Notes under the pieces: model-generated
What the model was told of the DNA's origin: nothing
The model's input: the letters and a program-made list of their open reading frames with translations, nothing else
Database searches by the model: none
Made by a program: the position numbers and the translations under genes
Shown: piece by piece, positions 10,525-19,826 of the stretch
How positions within the stretch are numbered: the first letter of the stretch is position 1
Layout of the letters: each line of letters opens with the position of its first letter
From: Theodoxus fluviatilis
Taxonomy: Eukaryota > Mollusca > Gastropoda > Cycloneritida > Neritidae
NCBI GenBank assembly: GCA_034096865.1
Contig: JAWQFJ010005692.1
Coordinates: 1-64,000, forward strand
Reading direction: 5' to 3'
DNA: 64,000 bases

Positions 10525-10850
10525 ATAAAAACCGCTGGCGCTGAACCTCCAGGTTTTGGCACACACACAAAATTGGGTTCAAACCCGCAATCTCTCGAGA
10601 AAAGAGGGGGGGAAAAACACACACAAAAACACAAAAAACAGGTCGGGTTCGAAAAAAGTTTCAGCGCGGATTCGAATCCGTTCACGCATGACCTAACGTT
10701 ACAATTGTCCAGCGCTTTACCATCTGAGCCATTCATTTGGCAACTGACGTTACTACGTGTTTGTAAAGGAATTATAACGTTCTTTTCTGTAAACTGCCTC
10801 GCTTCATATTTTGCACTGTAAATTGTATAAAAATGGATGATAGTTCATGA
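10525..10850 (-). repeat. SINE-like repeat with tRNA-derived head, copy 3
   Basis: Minus-strand A box TGGCTCAGATGG and B region GGATTCGAATCC, more diverged, with a longer spacer than copies 1 and 2. Confidence 0.65.
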
Positions 10851-11005
10851 AATTTGAGTGGTCTTGTACATTTTAGGATACTTAAGGTCTATTTCTGCCA
10901 AGTTTATTATCGATTCACTGCCATTAGGCCAAGCCAACAGACTACCAGTACCAAGTTGTTGCGCTTAAGTCAGGACAGACAGAACGAACGAACGAACTTT
11001 ATTTT

Positions 11006-11078
11006 ACAAGGGTAGTGAATTAGGCAGTATTGCCTTTCTTACTTACATTCAGCCCTTGAGGCAAAATATTCAAATGTG

Positions 11079-11134
<56 letters not shown>

Positions 11135-11487
11135 TACAGAGAGAGACAGAGAGAGAGACAGAGAGAGAGACAGAGACAGAGAGAGAGACAGAGAGAGAGG
11201 GTGGGAGGGGAGCTGGGAAAAGGGGAGGAAGGGAAGAGAGAATGAGAGTAAGATGGTGGGTGGGAGAGAGAGAGAGAGAGAGAGTGAGAGAGAGAGAGAG
11301 TGAGAGAGAGAGGGAGAGAGAGAGAGAGAGACAGAGAGAGCGAGACAGAGAGAGAGACACAGAGAGAGACAGAGAGAGAGACAGAGAGAAACAGAGAGAC
11401 AGAGAGAGAGAGTGAGAGAGAGAGAGAGGGGGGGAGCTGGGAAAAGGGGAGGAAGGGAAGAGAGAATGAGAGTAAGAGGGTGGGTGG

Positions 11488-11521
<34 letters not shown>

Positions 11522-11633
11522 GAGACAGACACAGAGAGAGAGAGAGAGACAGAGAGAGAGTGAGAGAGAGAGAGGGGGGGGGAGCTGGGAAAAGGAGAGG
11601 AAGGGAAGAGAGAATGAGAGTAAGAGGGTGGGT

Positions 11634-11710
<77 letters not shown>

Positions 11711-11925
11711 AGAGAAAGAGGGGGGAGGGGAGCTGGGAAAAGGGGAGGAAGGGAAGAGAGAATGAGAGTAAGAGGGTGGGTGGGAGAGAGATCGAGAGAG
11801 ATCGAGAGAGAGACAGAGAGAGAGACAGAGAGACAGAGAGAGAGAGAGACAGAGAGAGTGAGAGTAGCCATAAGTACTGATCAAAAGATCAGATAAAGGC
11901 CTCGCAGCCTAAGACATCTGAGGAC
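11006..11925. repeat. Composite repeat with higher-order (GA)n core, copy 2
   Basis: Same ends as 9588-10190. The core has four copies of a block containing GAGCTGGGAAAAGGGGAGGA, with AGCTGG at 11211, 11435, 11583 and 11731 (the last spacings exactly 148 bp). Confidence 0.85.
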
Positions 11926-12059
11926 ATATCTATCTATCTAAATTAATTCTCCTATAAACTGTCCTCGCAAATGACGTCACGTTATTGATGACGTCGCACA
12001 TGTTGGAATGTTGCCATTCCTCCCCAGGTGTTTCGAAATTCTTCTGGCATATAGGATCG

Positions 12060-12305
12060 AAAATCTCCTCGCAAATGACGTCACTTTATTCGACGTCAAA
12101 TGATAACGTCACAGAGTTTGCAAAATGGAGTCTGTTGAATCGTTTTCATTAAAACACCAAAATGTAAAAAGTCACTTTCTTTTCAAACCTCGATTCTGAA
12201 AATTTGATAATATTGAATGGGACCTAACTTCCAGTCAGTGTGCAAAATCTCAAGGAAATCCGTCCAGTAGTTTTTGAGATATAGGCCGTGGAGACGGGAC
12301 AGACA
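12060..12305. repeat. CRE-rich dispersed repeat, copy 3
   Basis: Same body as 8400-8695. A related CAAATGACGTCACG site lies just upstream near 11968. Confidence 0.8.
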
Positions 12306-12309
12306 GACA

Positions 12310-12390
<81 letters not shown>
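12306..12390. repeat. (CA)n microsatellite
   Basis: About 40 CA units following the CRE-rich repeat, then a short CCTCCAG..CTGGAGG hairpin. Confidence 0.97.
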
Positions 12391-12391
<1 letters not shown>

Positions 12392-12479
12392 GATAAAGTC
12401 TGTAGGACCTCCAGTAAACCTGGAGGGATAAAGTCTGTAGGACGCATTTGATAGTAAGAATACAATCTAACCACTTTTT

Positions 12480-12925
12480 AAAACCAATGTGCAGTTATTT
12501 GATACTTTAAACATGATTTTCCGTGACACATTTTATATTGGTGTAATGTTGTTTACAAAAAAATATTATCCTCAATGCAGTCTTTTCTTGCTGGTTTTGA
12601 GTTTAGTTTTGTGGTTGGAGTAAGAGTACTGGGTGTAATGCCACAAGATGCAATATAAAAGATATCCCTTTCAAGAGGTTCCCACAGTATCTGTTTGAAA
12701 GTGTGGCGGTGTTAATGTTGTGAACAGACTTGATCAATATTTTTAATTAATACAACCAAACTAAGCATCACCTGAAATTTGTATGTTGTGCAGGTGATTG
12801 TCATGACAAACTCTACCATAATCATGCACAATTACTATTATTTCACAAAGTTTATTTTCAAAAACACATGTCACAGCTCTGTGCTCACCTCTGTACTTTT
12901 GACCTTATGGCTATTATTTTTCAGA
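12480..12925. repeat. Intron-like sequence with hairpin satellite, short copy
   Basis: Contains GTGTTAATGTTGTGAACAGAC at 12709 and a weaker copy near 12537. The stretch 12640-12905 aligns with 26640-26895. It ends in a pyrimidine tract and CAG acceptor at 12924. Confidence 0.6.
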
Positions 12926-13633
12926 TGGTTTTGGGCAAGAAAGACGGTGAGCTGGATGTCCAGTCCTCAACCTGTGAGTGCAAAGCAGGCAAAGCCAGAT
13001 GCAGCCACATTGTCGCTCTCCTCTACTGTTTGGCATCATTCCAGAAGCTTGGCTACAAGGCAGTCCCACCAACGCAGAGTAAGACCTCAAAACCACAGCA
13101 GTGGCACAATTCAAGTCGGGACTTGGGAATCACACCAGCAAACGTGCACAATGTGACTGTCTCGCGAGTAAAACAAAAAACAGAAAAAGGACCGCCCCCC
13201 AAAAAAACCCGAAGAACAGAAGGCATTGTGCCAACTTTGTATTGCCCCATCCAACCACAGATCCCTGTTCAAACGTTGAGAGATAGCCTTACAGATAAGC
13301 TCTCCAACTTAGATGATGAGCCACAATCTTTGTGGTTGTTCAAAGGTGCAGACACACAGCCGTATGTCCATCTTGATGTTTTCGGCAGTGTGCCATCAAA
13401 GTCAGTTCTGGCATGCCAAAATCATGTTTCGGATGAGATAGACTTTGTGTTTGACAAAACAGCCCCTCAGTTTCCATCCATGTTCTCTGCCCCACAGGTT
13501 TGTCACTATTCATGTGCTTTGGCGAGACCAGAGCATGACATGTGGATGGCGATGCAGTTTGAGGAAGAAGTATGCATTGACATAGAACAGAAGACACGCA
13601 TGCAGTCAAAGACGCCTTTGTGGAAGAGTGTAA
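12925..13633 (+). pseudogene. SWIM zinc finger/YqaJ gene, 5' coding part
   Basis: An exon opens after a TTTTTCAG acceptor (12924). From M1 at 12925 the SWIM zinc finger C-x-C-x6-C-x-H is C17, C19, C26 and H28, followed by a GPPPKKTRR basic linker and a long region to KTRMQSKTPLWKSV. The family then has RLTAS, the start of the YqaJ nuclease. Here the reading frame runs into a PIF/Harbinger element whose target duplication TAA begins at 13631. The rest lies at 16475-17032. SWIM domains bind DNA or protein. Proteins joining SWIM and YqaJ are multicopy in invertebrates (family knowledge from memory). Confidence 0.7.
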
Positions 13634-13825
13634 GGCCCGTCGCACACTAGGCGTCCAAGCAGCCAAGCAGCTGGGGTATTTTGAACGCGCAGTACAGTGT
13701 GCGAGGGTAGCCGCCGGCTGATTCGGCTGCGCGCGCCCAGCCGCTTGCGTTGACGCGTGAAATAGGATCGTGGCCAATCAGATTGTTTGCAAGGGCAGGC
13801 AACTCTCTTGTATTGCGCCGTCAAA

Positions 13826-13985
13826 ATGGAGGACAGACTGACTGACAAAGAGATTGTACGGTTTATTGAGCTCTACCGAAACCAAGAAAACCTCTACAAT
13901 CTCGGGATGAAAAGTTATTATGATCTTGACAAGACCCGGGAGAGTCTCCTGTGGATTGGGGTGGAGATGAAGAAAGGCTGGAGTG
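13826..13985 (+). CDS. MADF/Myb-like DNA-binding exon, copy 1
   Basis: From ATG 13826 the exon encodes MEDRLTDKEIVRFIELYRNQ, a YY residue pair and WIGVEMKKGWSG, which fits a MADF/Myb-SANT helix set (the accessory DNA-binding protein of PIF/Harbinger). It ends at a GTAAGT donor (13986). No second exon is recognised inside the element. Confidence 0.6.
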
Positions 13986-14415
13986 GTAAGTTTGAAATTT
14001 GTTTCTCCTTCCTCGAAAGCCAACTTCTTCGTTTACGTTGAGGGCAGGAGGTGGTGAGGCTTTGGCTATTTTGACCTTCTCTTCTTTTCTTCTTCTTTCA
14101 TCTATTTAGTGATTATTGCGCTGAATATTCAACTGATTGAGTTGACACACTAATTTTCGTTTTGTATTGTTGAACATTATTTATTGTTATTAGTATCATG
14201 TAGTATGTACAGTTGCATCTGGTATGACCAGAACCTACTTCTTTCTTTACAACCAATTTATTCTAAGATTGTACACAGTTGAAACCTGGGTAGGTTATTG
14301 ACAAAATATAATGGGGGGTTGGTGGTGGTGAGGCCAAGGCGCAATACTAGGAGGCCACTCGATACTGCCTACAACAGTGCAAGGGCAGGCAACTCTCTTG
14401 TATTGCGCCGTCAAA

Positions 14416-14575
14416 ATGGAGGACAGACTGACTGACGAAGAGATTGTACGGTTTATTGAGCTCTACCGAAGCCAAGAAAACCTCTACAATCTCGGGATGA
14501 AAAGTTATTATGATCGTGACAAGACCCGGGAGAGTCTCCTGTGGATTGGGGTGGAGATGAAGAAAGGCTGGAGTG
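14416..14575 (+). CDS. MADF/Myb-like DNA-binding exon, copy 2
   Basis: A 590-bp-offset duplicate of the exon at 13826, starting with the same CAAGGGCAGGCAACTCTC leader. Amino-acid changes are few (K to E, N to S, L to R) and the GTAAGT donor is kept, so both copies look equally usable as first exons. Confidence 0.6.
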
Positions 14576-15187
14576 GTAAGTTTGAAATTTCGGCATAGTT
14601 TTCGTCAGCGTTCGATTAAACATGTTATTAAAATGATGCAGTGCTGATGTATCTTTTATCTCCGTAGTTTAGCTGTTAAAAACAGTGATGCCATTACAAG
14701 GGGTGATAAAGTTTTCTACGAAGTCGAAGGTCCTGCAGAAACTGAACTCGGAACTGAGATGATTAGAAGTAATCCACACACTGCATTGCAGCCTAGAATT
14801 TTCACGGCTCCCAACGTGTCGGAGTGTTAATTTCTAATCTACATTGCAGTGATATTGTGCACGTGTCACCTTTTTTGTTGTTATTACCTCAGAGAAGAGA
14901 AGAAACAGCTCTTACATTACAAAAAGTTACATTTACTTGAATTACATATTTGCTGCTTGCTTGTTGCTCACTTGTAACCCCTTCCAAATATTTGATGAGT
15001 GCTGTCGTCTGCAATGAACAAATGACTTCGTAATCAGTACTATTCAATTTTTGTTTTGACCGTAGTTACTTGGTTGTTAAATATTTGCACTATCAATCAT
15101 CATTGTGGCTATGGTCATGTGACGGAACGTATGTTGAATACCGCTGCTCTGATAATTTCTTCATAGAGCATTCAACTGCTTTTAATA
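14576..15187. other. Noncoding interior of the Harbinger element
   Basis: No further ORF or repeat recognised up to the nested repeat at 15188. Confidence 0.6.
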
Positions 15188-16064
15188 ACAAGAAGGGCAA
15201 AGCCCATACGACTCACATGCTTGACCTTGACCTTTATATGACCTTGACCTTCAGGTGACCTTCAAGGTCAAGGTCAAACAACTAAACCTACCAATGACAT
15301 CATACACAAAGAAATGCTTTACACATTTTTCCTACCAAAATACATGTGACCTTGACCCAAGATCAAGGTCATCCAAGGTCATGCAACACAAAGCTCTTAA
15401 TTCAAGACATAGGAAGCACAATGGTGCTTATTGGCACTTTCTACCATGAGATATAGTCACTTTTAGTGGTTCACTACCCCATTTTGGTCACATTTCATAA
15501 GGGTCAAAATGACCTTGACCTTGATGATATGTGACCAAATGTGTCTCATGATGAAAGTATAACATGTGCCCAACATAATTATTAAGTTTGAAACAGTTAT
15601 CTTCCATAGTTCAGGGTCAAGGTCACTTCAAAATATGTATACAATCCAACTTTGAAGAGCTCCTGTGACCTTGACCTTGAAGCAAGGTCAACCAAACTGG
15701 TATCAAAAGATAGGGCTTGCTTTGACCTATATACCACTTGTAGCTAAGGTCGCCATTCTCAATAACGTGGGAGAAAATTGGAAAAATGTGAAAAATGACT
15801 GTTTTTGAGACCACATTTATGGCTCCTGTGACCTTGACCTTGAAGCAAGGTCAAGTCACTATGTATGTTTTTTGAGGCCTTGTCATCATACACCATCATG
15901 CCACATTTGGTGTTGATAGACTTAATAGTCTCCGAGAAAAATCCAACGTTTAAGTTTTTTACGGACGCCCGGACGGACGGACGGACGGACGGACGCCCGG
16001 ACGGACGGACGGACGGACGACACGGCTCAGTACATAGACTCACTTTTGCTTCGCATGTGAGTCA
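15188..16064. repeat. 877-bp dispersed repeat with nuclear-receptor half-sites, copy 1
   Basis: Begins ACAAGAAGGGCAAAGCCC and ends CGCATGTGAGTCA. GACTCACATGC near the left end is inverted at the right end. At least ten TGACCTTGA/TCAAGGTCA sites occur, then a (GGAC)n run near 15961-16020. Copies 2 and 3 at 34078 and 40192 have the same ends. No ORF of note and no clear target duplication. Confidence 0.9.
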
Positions 16065-16121
16065 AAAATCATGAGAAGAGTAGCTTTTGACAACAGTCAC
16101 AGAGTATATGTATTTTTCATC

Positions 16122-16200
16122 CACCCCCACCCCCACCCCCCTCTCCCCCCAACCCCCCTCTCTGTCTCTCTCTCTGTGTCTCTCTCTCTGTGTCTCTCTG
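16122..16200. repeat. C-rich and CT/GTCT microsatellites
   Basis: CCCCCA-type units followed by CTCTGTGTCTCT-type units. Confidence 0.9.
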
Positions 16201-16474
16201 GGGCACTACTGTAGACTGAATAGAATACATGCGCATGCAATCAGTATCATATCCTCGTCTTCGCTATCAAGATCAACATCTTCGAACTCCGCCATCTTTG
16301 TTTTCTCGGTCAGTCTCGGTTTCTGCGCGAGACTTTCCAAATATGGCAAGTGCCGCTCGCGTCAAGCTGCGAGTGTGCGAGATGATGACGCAAGCGGCTC
16401 ACAGCTAGCGGCCAAGCGTCGTAGGACGCAAGCAGCTTGCGTCACAATGGACGCCTAGTGTACGACGAGCCTAA

Positions 16475-17032
16475 GAAAGAACAGACTTACTGCTAGTAAT
16501 TTCCACAGTGGTTGTACGAAAAGCTACCCATGAAAAGTTGGCTACTGATTTGTTGAAGAACAAGGGGATTCAGACAAAGCAAATGAAGGACGGCCTAGAA
16601 AGGGAGCCTGCTGCTGCTAAAATGTACGCAGAACTGACAGGGCATAATGTGCTGAGAACTGGTTTCCATATCAATATCAGTGCACCACACCTGGGGGCAT
16701 CACCAGACAGAAAGGTGTATGATGGCTCAGCTGACCCACCTTTCGGACTGTTGGAGATAAAATGTCCCAGCCATGACTCCTATCCACACTGTCCCTACCT
16801 GAAGAAAATGGCTGATGGTTTCAAACTCAAACCAGGAACACCATACTACCATCAAGTTATGGGCCAGATGGCTGTCACTGGTCTGAAATGGTGTGACTTT
16901 TTGGTCGTATGTAGAGATGACTTCCACCTTGAACGCATCAAGTTTGATGCTCAAAAGTGGATTAGCATGAAAGCAAAACTTGACGAGTTTTTCTTTTCAT
17001 TCTTTTTGCCTGCTATCGCCTCTAAAGTTTAA
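16475..17032 (+). pseudogene. SWIM zinc finger/YqaJ gene, YqaJ nuclease part
   Basis: Resumes beyond the Harbinger element. The joined upstream frame gives RLTASNFHS, then a one-base shift near 16505 is needed to enter the frame that runs from 16508 to 17032. That frame has the YqaJ/PD-(D/E)XK motifs: GLEREPAAAKMY (Glu), HLGASPDRK (Asp), LLEIKCPS (Glu-x-Lys) and HQVMGQMAVTG (Gln). YqaJ domains are phage-type recombination exonucleases; in animals the role is unknown. Its C-terminus is of normal type. Two independent lesions (insertion and frameshift) mark this copy as dead. Confidence 0.75.
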
Positions 17033-18155
17033 CCCTGCAAGTGTCAGGAACCGACCTGATCGTTCTACTCCCATTCTGTGATTGCTAGAATGCATGATCC
17101 CACAGTGGTCTAGTCGGACAGAAGAGTTATTCTTACTGAATACACGATCTTTGATGATAGTGTCAGCAGCACCAGCCAAACATCAAGTGTGAGGGTTCAG
17201 AGATTGACTCTGACTTCTATGACAAATTTGTCACGAATGTTGTAAAGGGAAGGGAGAAAAATAACCACTCCAGGCTGTGTTGCACAGGATGATTATTGGG
17301 TTGTGAAATGTACTGTGAATTAAAGCTGCAGCTGCACCACGATAGACATGAAAGAAGTGTGGGAGGCTGGCAAGAGCTTTGAAGGAAGGGGAAAAGGAAT
17401 AGAACTAAATCTGAGTGAGAGAAATCACATCAGTTATGGGAATACTGACACAGATACTGAACTGAGGTAGATTCTCATTTCGGCCAGTCCCACTTTTTTT
17501 AAAATAAAGTTTTTCCTTTGGCTTGTTCACTCATGGAAAATGCTGCATGAACAGGATGTCATTACTCCCACAAATATGATTCAGCACTGGAAACGTTTTA
17601 ATTGTAGAGATTTGCTTTTTTGTGCTGTAGATTAGATGTGCAACAAGGTGTTTCTGATATACTTTTTTTCAGTAGTAAAAAGGGGCATGCATGCTGATTT
17701 TTCACTGTATTTTCAATTTAAAAAAGAGAGAAAGAAAACAAAAAACAAGATGACTTTCTGTGTTATTATTCTTCTAGTTCTAGATCTAGCCATAGATTCA
17801 ATACGTTCACCAGTAAAAGGTCCAACACAAATATTCCTAAGGTTGTATTATAATCTTAGCAGAGTGGTAAAACATCAACTGGTATCGGATAAGATCACTC
17901 GTAGTGTAATACTGTAATGAAGGTCACGTTTTACATCACAAACATGTGCGCTCCTCGTGAGGCACTATCTGAAGACTTGTCGCTTATATTCGTATCTCAA
18001 GTTGTAGAAATGACTTTATTTCGTAAGAAGTGTAATTGAGTTGATGAAAAGATATGACAAATATGGTGTTTTTATGAGGATCTTGAATGTTCTGTTTAGA
18101 TGATTTAAATTTTTTTTGCTTTTACAAGACATAGATTTAACTAAGCTCTTGTTAC
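17033..18155. other. No gene recognised
   Basis: AT-rich, no convincing exon on either strand. The second exon of the THAP gene should lie on the minus strand here but was not found. Confidence 0.5.
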
Positions 18156-18329
18156 CTTGAATTTTTTGCCAGGATCACGCCGAATCTTCCAGATCCATAG
18201 TTTCTTCTGCTTCTTGTCTGTGGGGAATGTGAAAAAGGACAGTCTGGCGTTCTCGTCATGTCGATCATTGTTCTCGCAATAAGGAACACAGCAGTGTCTA
18301 TGTGATGATGAAGCCTTCGGTTTCGCCAT
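18156..18329 (-). CDS. THAP zinc finger, first exon
   Basis: The minus-strand ATG at 18329 opens 58 codons: a short leader, CCVPYC, LSFFTFP, and a Trp-containing basic helix (KKLWIWKIRRD). This is the first half of a THAP (C2CH) DNA-binding domain; the C-x2-H half must lie in the next exon. The exon ends at a GTAACA donor (18155). THAP domains occur in host regulators and in P and Kolobok transposases. It is head to head with the gene starting at 18868, about 540 bp apart. Confidence 0.75.
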
Positions 18330-18867
18330 AGACGCTGGACGCCATCAAATAAATTTGCAACAGAGTCTCGTTTTCGATTTCAAAATGGCCGCTGCGTCAA
18401 TAACGTCTATGCAGTCCTCTGCATCCGTGGGTAAGATAAGGGTGGCCTGATGTGCTGCATGCTTTAATTATCCAACCTTGCATTGAAAACCTTTATAAGC
18501 GAAAAATTACATTTGCATTTAATCTTCTACCTATGATGGCACTGACACATGCACTACACAGATAAATTTAGTATCAAAATGATCACGTGAGCACCCTCTT
18601 TCTAATGGTGCCATTACCAATTTTTTAAACCAAAAACTGTGGATGCGGCTTCAAATTTTCTACAAAGTATGGTAGTTTTTCGCAGATTCTGAAGAAAATA
18701 CGCAATATTTCGGGACTTAACGGAGATAAAAATAAAGAAGAATCTATTCTCGTTCGAATGAGATACAAGGTTTTAATTTATTCATGATGTGTCAGCATCA
18801 CGCGAGCCAATGAAACAAAGTACCCATTCACGAAGTTCAAACATCCGACTACTATTTCGTTCACAAC
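18330..18867. promoter_or_regulatory. Shared 5' region of two divergent genes
   Basis: Lies between two divergent ATGs. No strong TATA box or element is recognised, so the promoter role is inferred from arrangement only. Confidence 0.35.
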
Positions 18868-18928
18868 ATGGCGGACGAAGAAACCGAGTGCGACCCTTCG
18901 ATTGTGAGCGAAGATTCTTGCGAGATCG
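18868..18928 (+). CDS. Transposase-like gene, exon 1
   Basis: ATG 18868 encodes MADEETECDPSIVSEDSCEI and ends one base into a codon at a GTAAGT donor. Splicing to 19827 gives an in-frame Asp-Asp-Ala-Val join. The start is chosen because the context ACAACATGG is good and an acidic leader is common in this protein type. Confidence 0.7.
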
Positions 18929-19462
18929 GTAAGTCTGCAATCATTTTCTTGCATTTCAATCTTAAATAATCATTTTAGAAACAAGTCTATTATAGTATTG
19001 TGATCAAAATTCGAAATACTGTGATGAAATAAGTGAGTTGAACCGAGTGCTCCGCGGACGTCAAGTTCGTGTTTTTTTCCTCGTACCGGAAGTGCTAATT
19101 TCATTCGATTGATCAACGTTTTCTTCAAATCCTCGAGTTCTTAGTGATACATTCGCATTTAAACTTGAAGATCAATTATTTATAAACATGTCTTATTTGA
19201 TTTATGGCAGTAAGTGATGAGATTAACTAGGAAATCCTCTGATAGTAAAACAAGGGGAGGTAATTTTTTCACGTACTGACGTAGGCTTGTGAAACTGTAT
19301 TGTAGTGTCACTAAGTTTTAGTTCTGGTACTTTCCAATTTCGTTTTCGTAGAAGGATTAGCTCAGACATTTGTTTTTCCCTCAAATCCAACCCAATGAGG
19401 GACCCATGCTACCTCTGTCTATGTACCTTCTCTCCTCTCCCAGTCTCCCCCAACCCGTAACT

Positions 19463-19482
19463 GATGATGATGATGGTACTGG

Positions 19483-19528
<46 letters not shown>
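19463..19528. repeat. (GAT)n microsatellite in intron 1
   Basis: A run of GAT units, one interruption. An apparent polyaspartate ORF across it lies in the intron and is not coding. Confidence 0.95.
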
Positions 19529-19826
19529 ATTGTGGTGTTGATATTCATATTATTGATGCTATTTTCGTCTTTTTGTTGTTTTGCTTTCCTTGTAATTTTG
19601 TCCTTATGTATTTTCTAGACCCAATAAACTGATTTTTTTTTAAAAGAAAAAGTTTTAGTTCTGGGAGTAAACAACTTATTATTTAGGCGTGGTTTATTAA
19701 ATTCGCTCAACAAATAATTGTTTGAAGCAAGTTTAAACCTCATAAATATTTGTTTTCAATATATCATAATGCAAGTGTTATTATTAATATTAATTATTAA
19801 TATTATCTTTTGTTTTTTGTGTGCAG

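Larger units (their letters stand above)
13634..16471. mobile_element. 2.8-kb nonautonomous PIF/Harbinger element
   Basis: Terminal inverted repeats read GGCCCGTCGCACACTAGGCG at the left and GGCTCGTCGTACACTAGGCG (reverse complement) at the right, extending to 24 bp with two mismatches. Both sides carry the 3-bp duplication TAA (13631-13633, 16472-16474), typical of PIF/Harbinger. It carries two copies of a Myb/MADF-like first exon and a nested nuclear-receptor-site repeat (15188), but no transposase ORF, so it would need a partner. Confidence 0.9.

Noticed and set aside
9773..11884. Ser/Leu-rich and Arg/Glu-rich ORFs
   Set aside because: Translations of (GA)n tracts.
12925..17032. YqaJ domain taken as evidence of bacterial or phage DNA
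   Set aside because: It is fused to a eukaryotic SWIM finger with introns and repeats around it; this combination is known in animals.
19370..19618. ORF with a polyaspartate run and hydrophobic tail
   Set aside because: It is a (GAT)n run in intron 1, with no family features.
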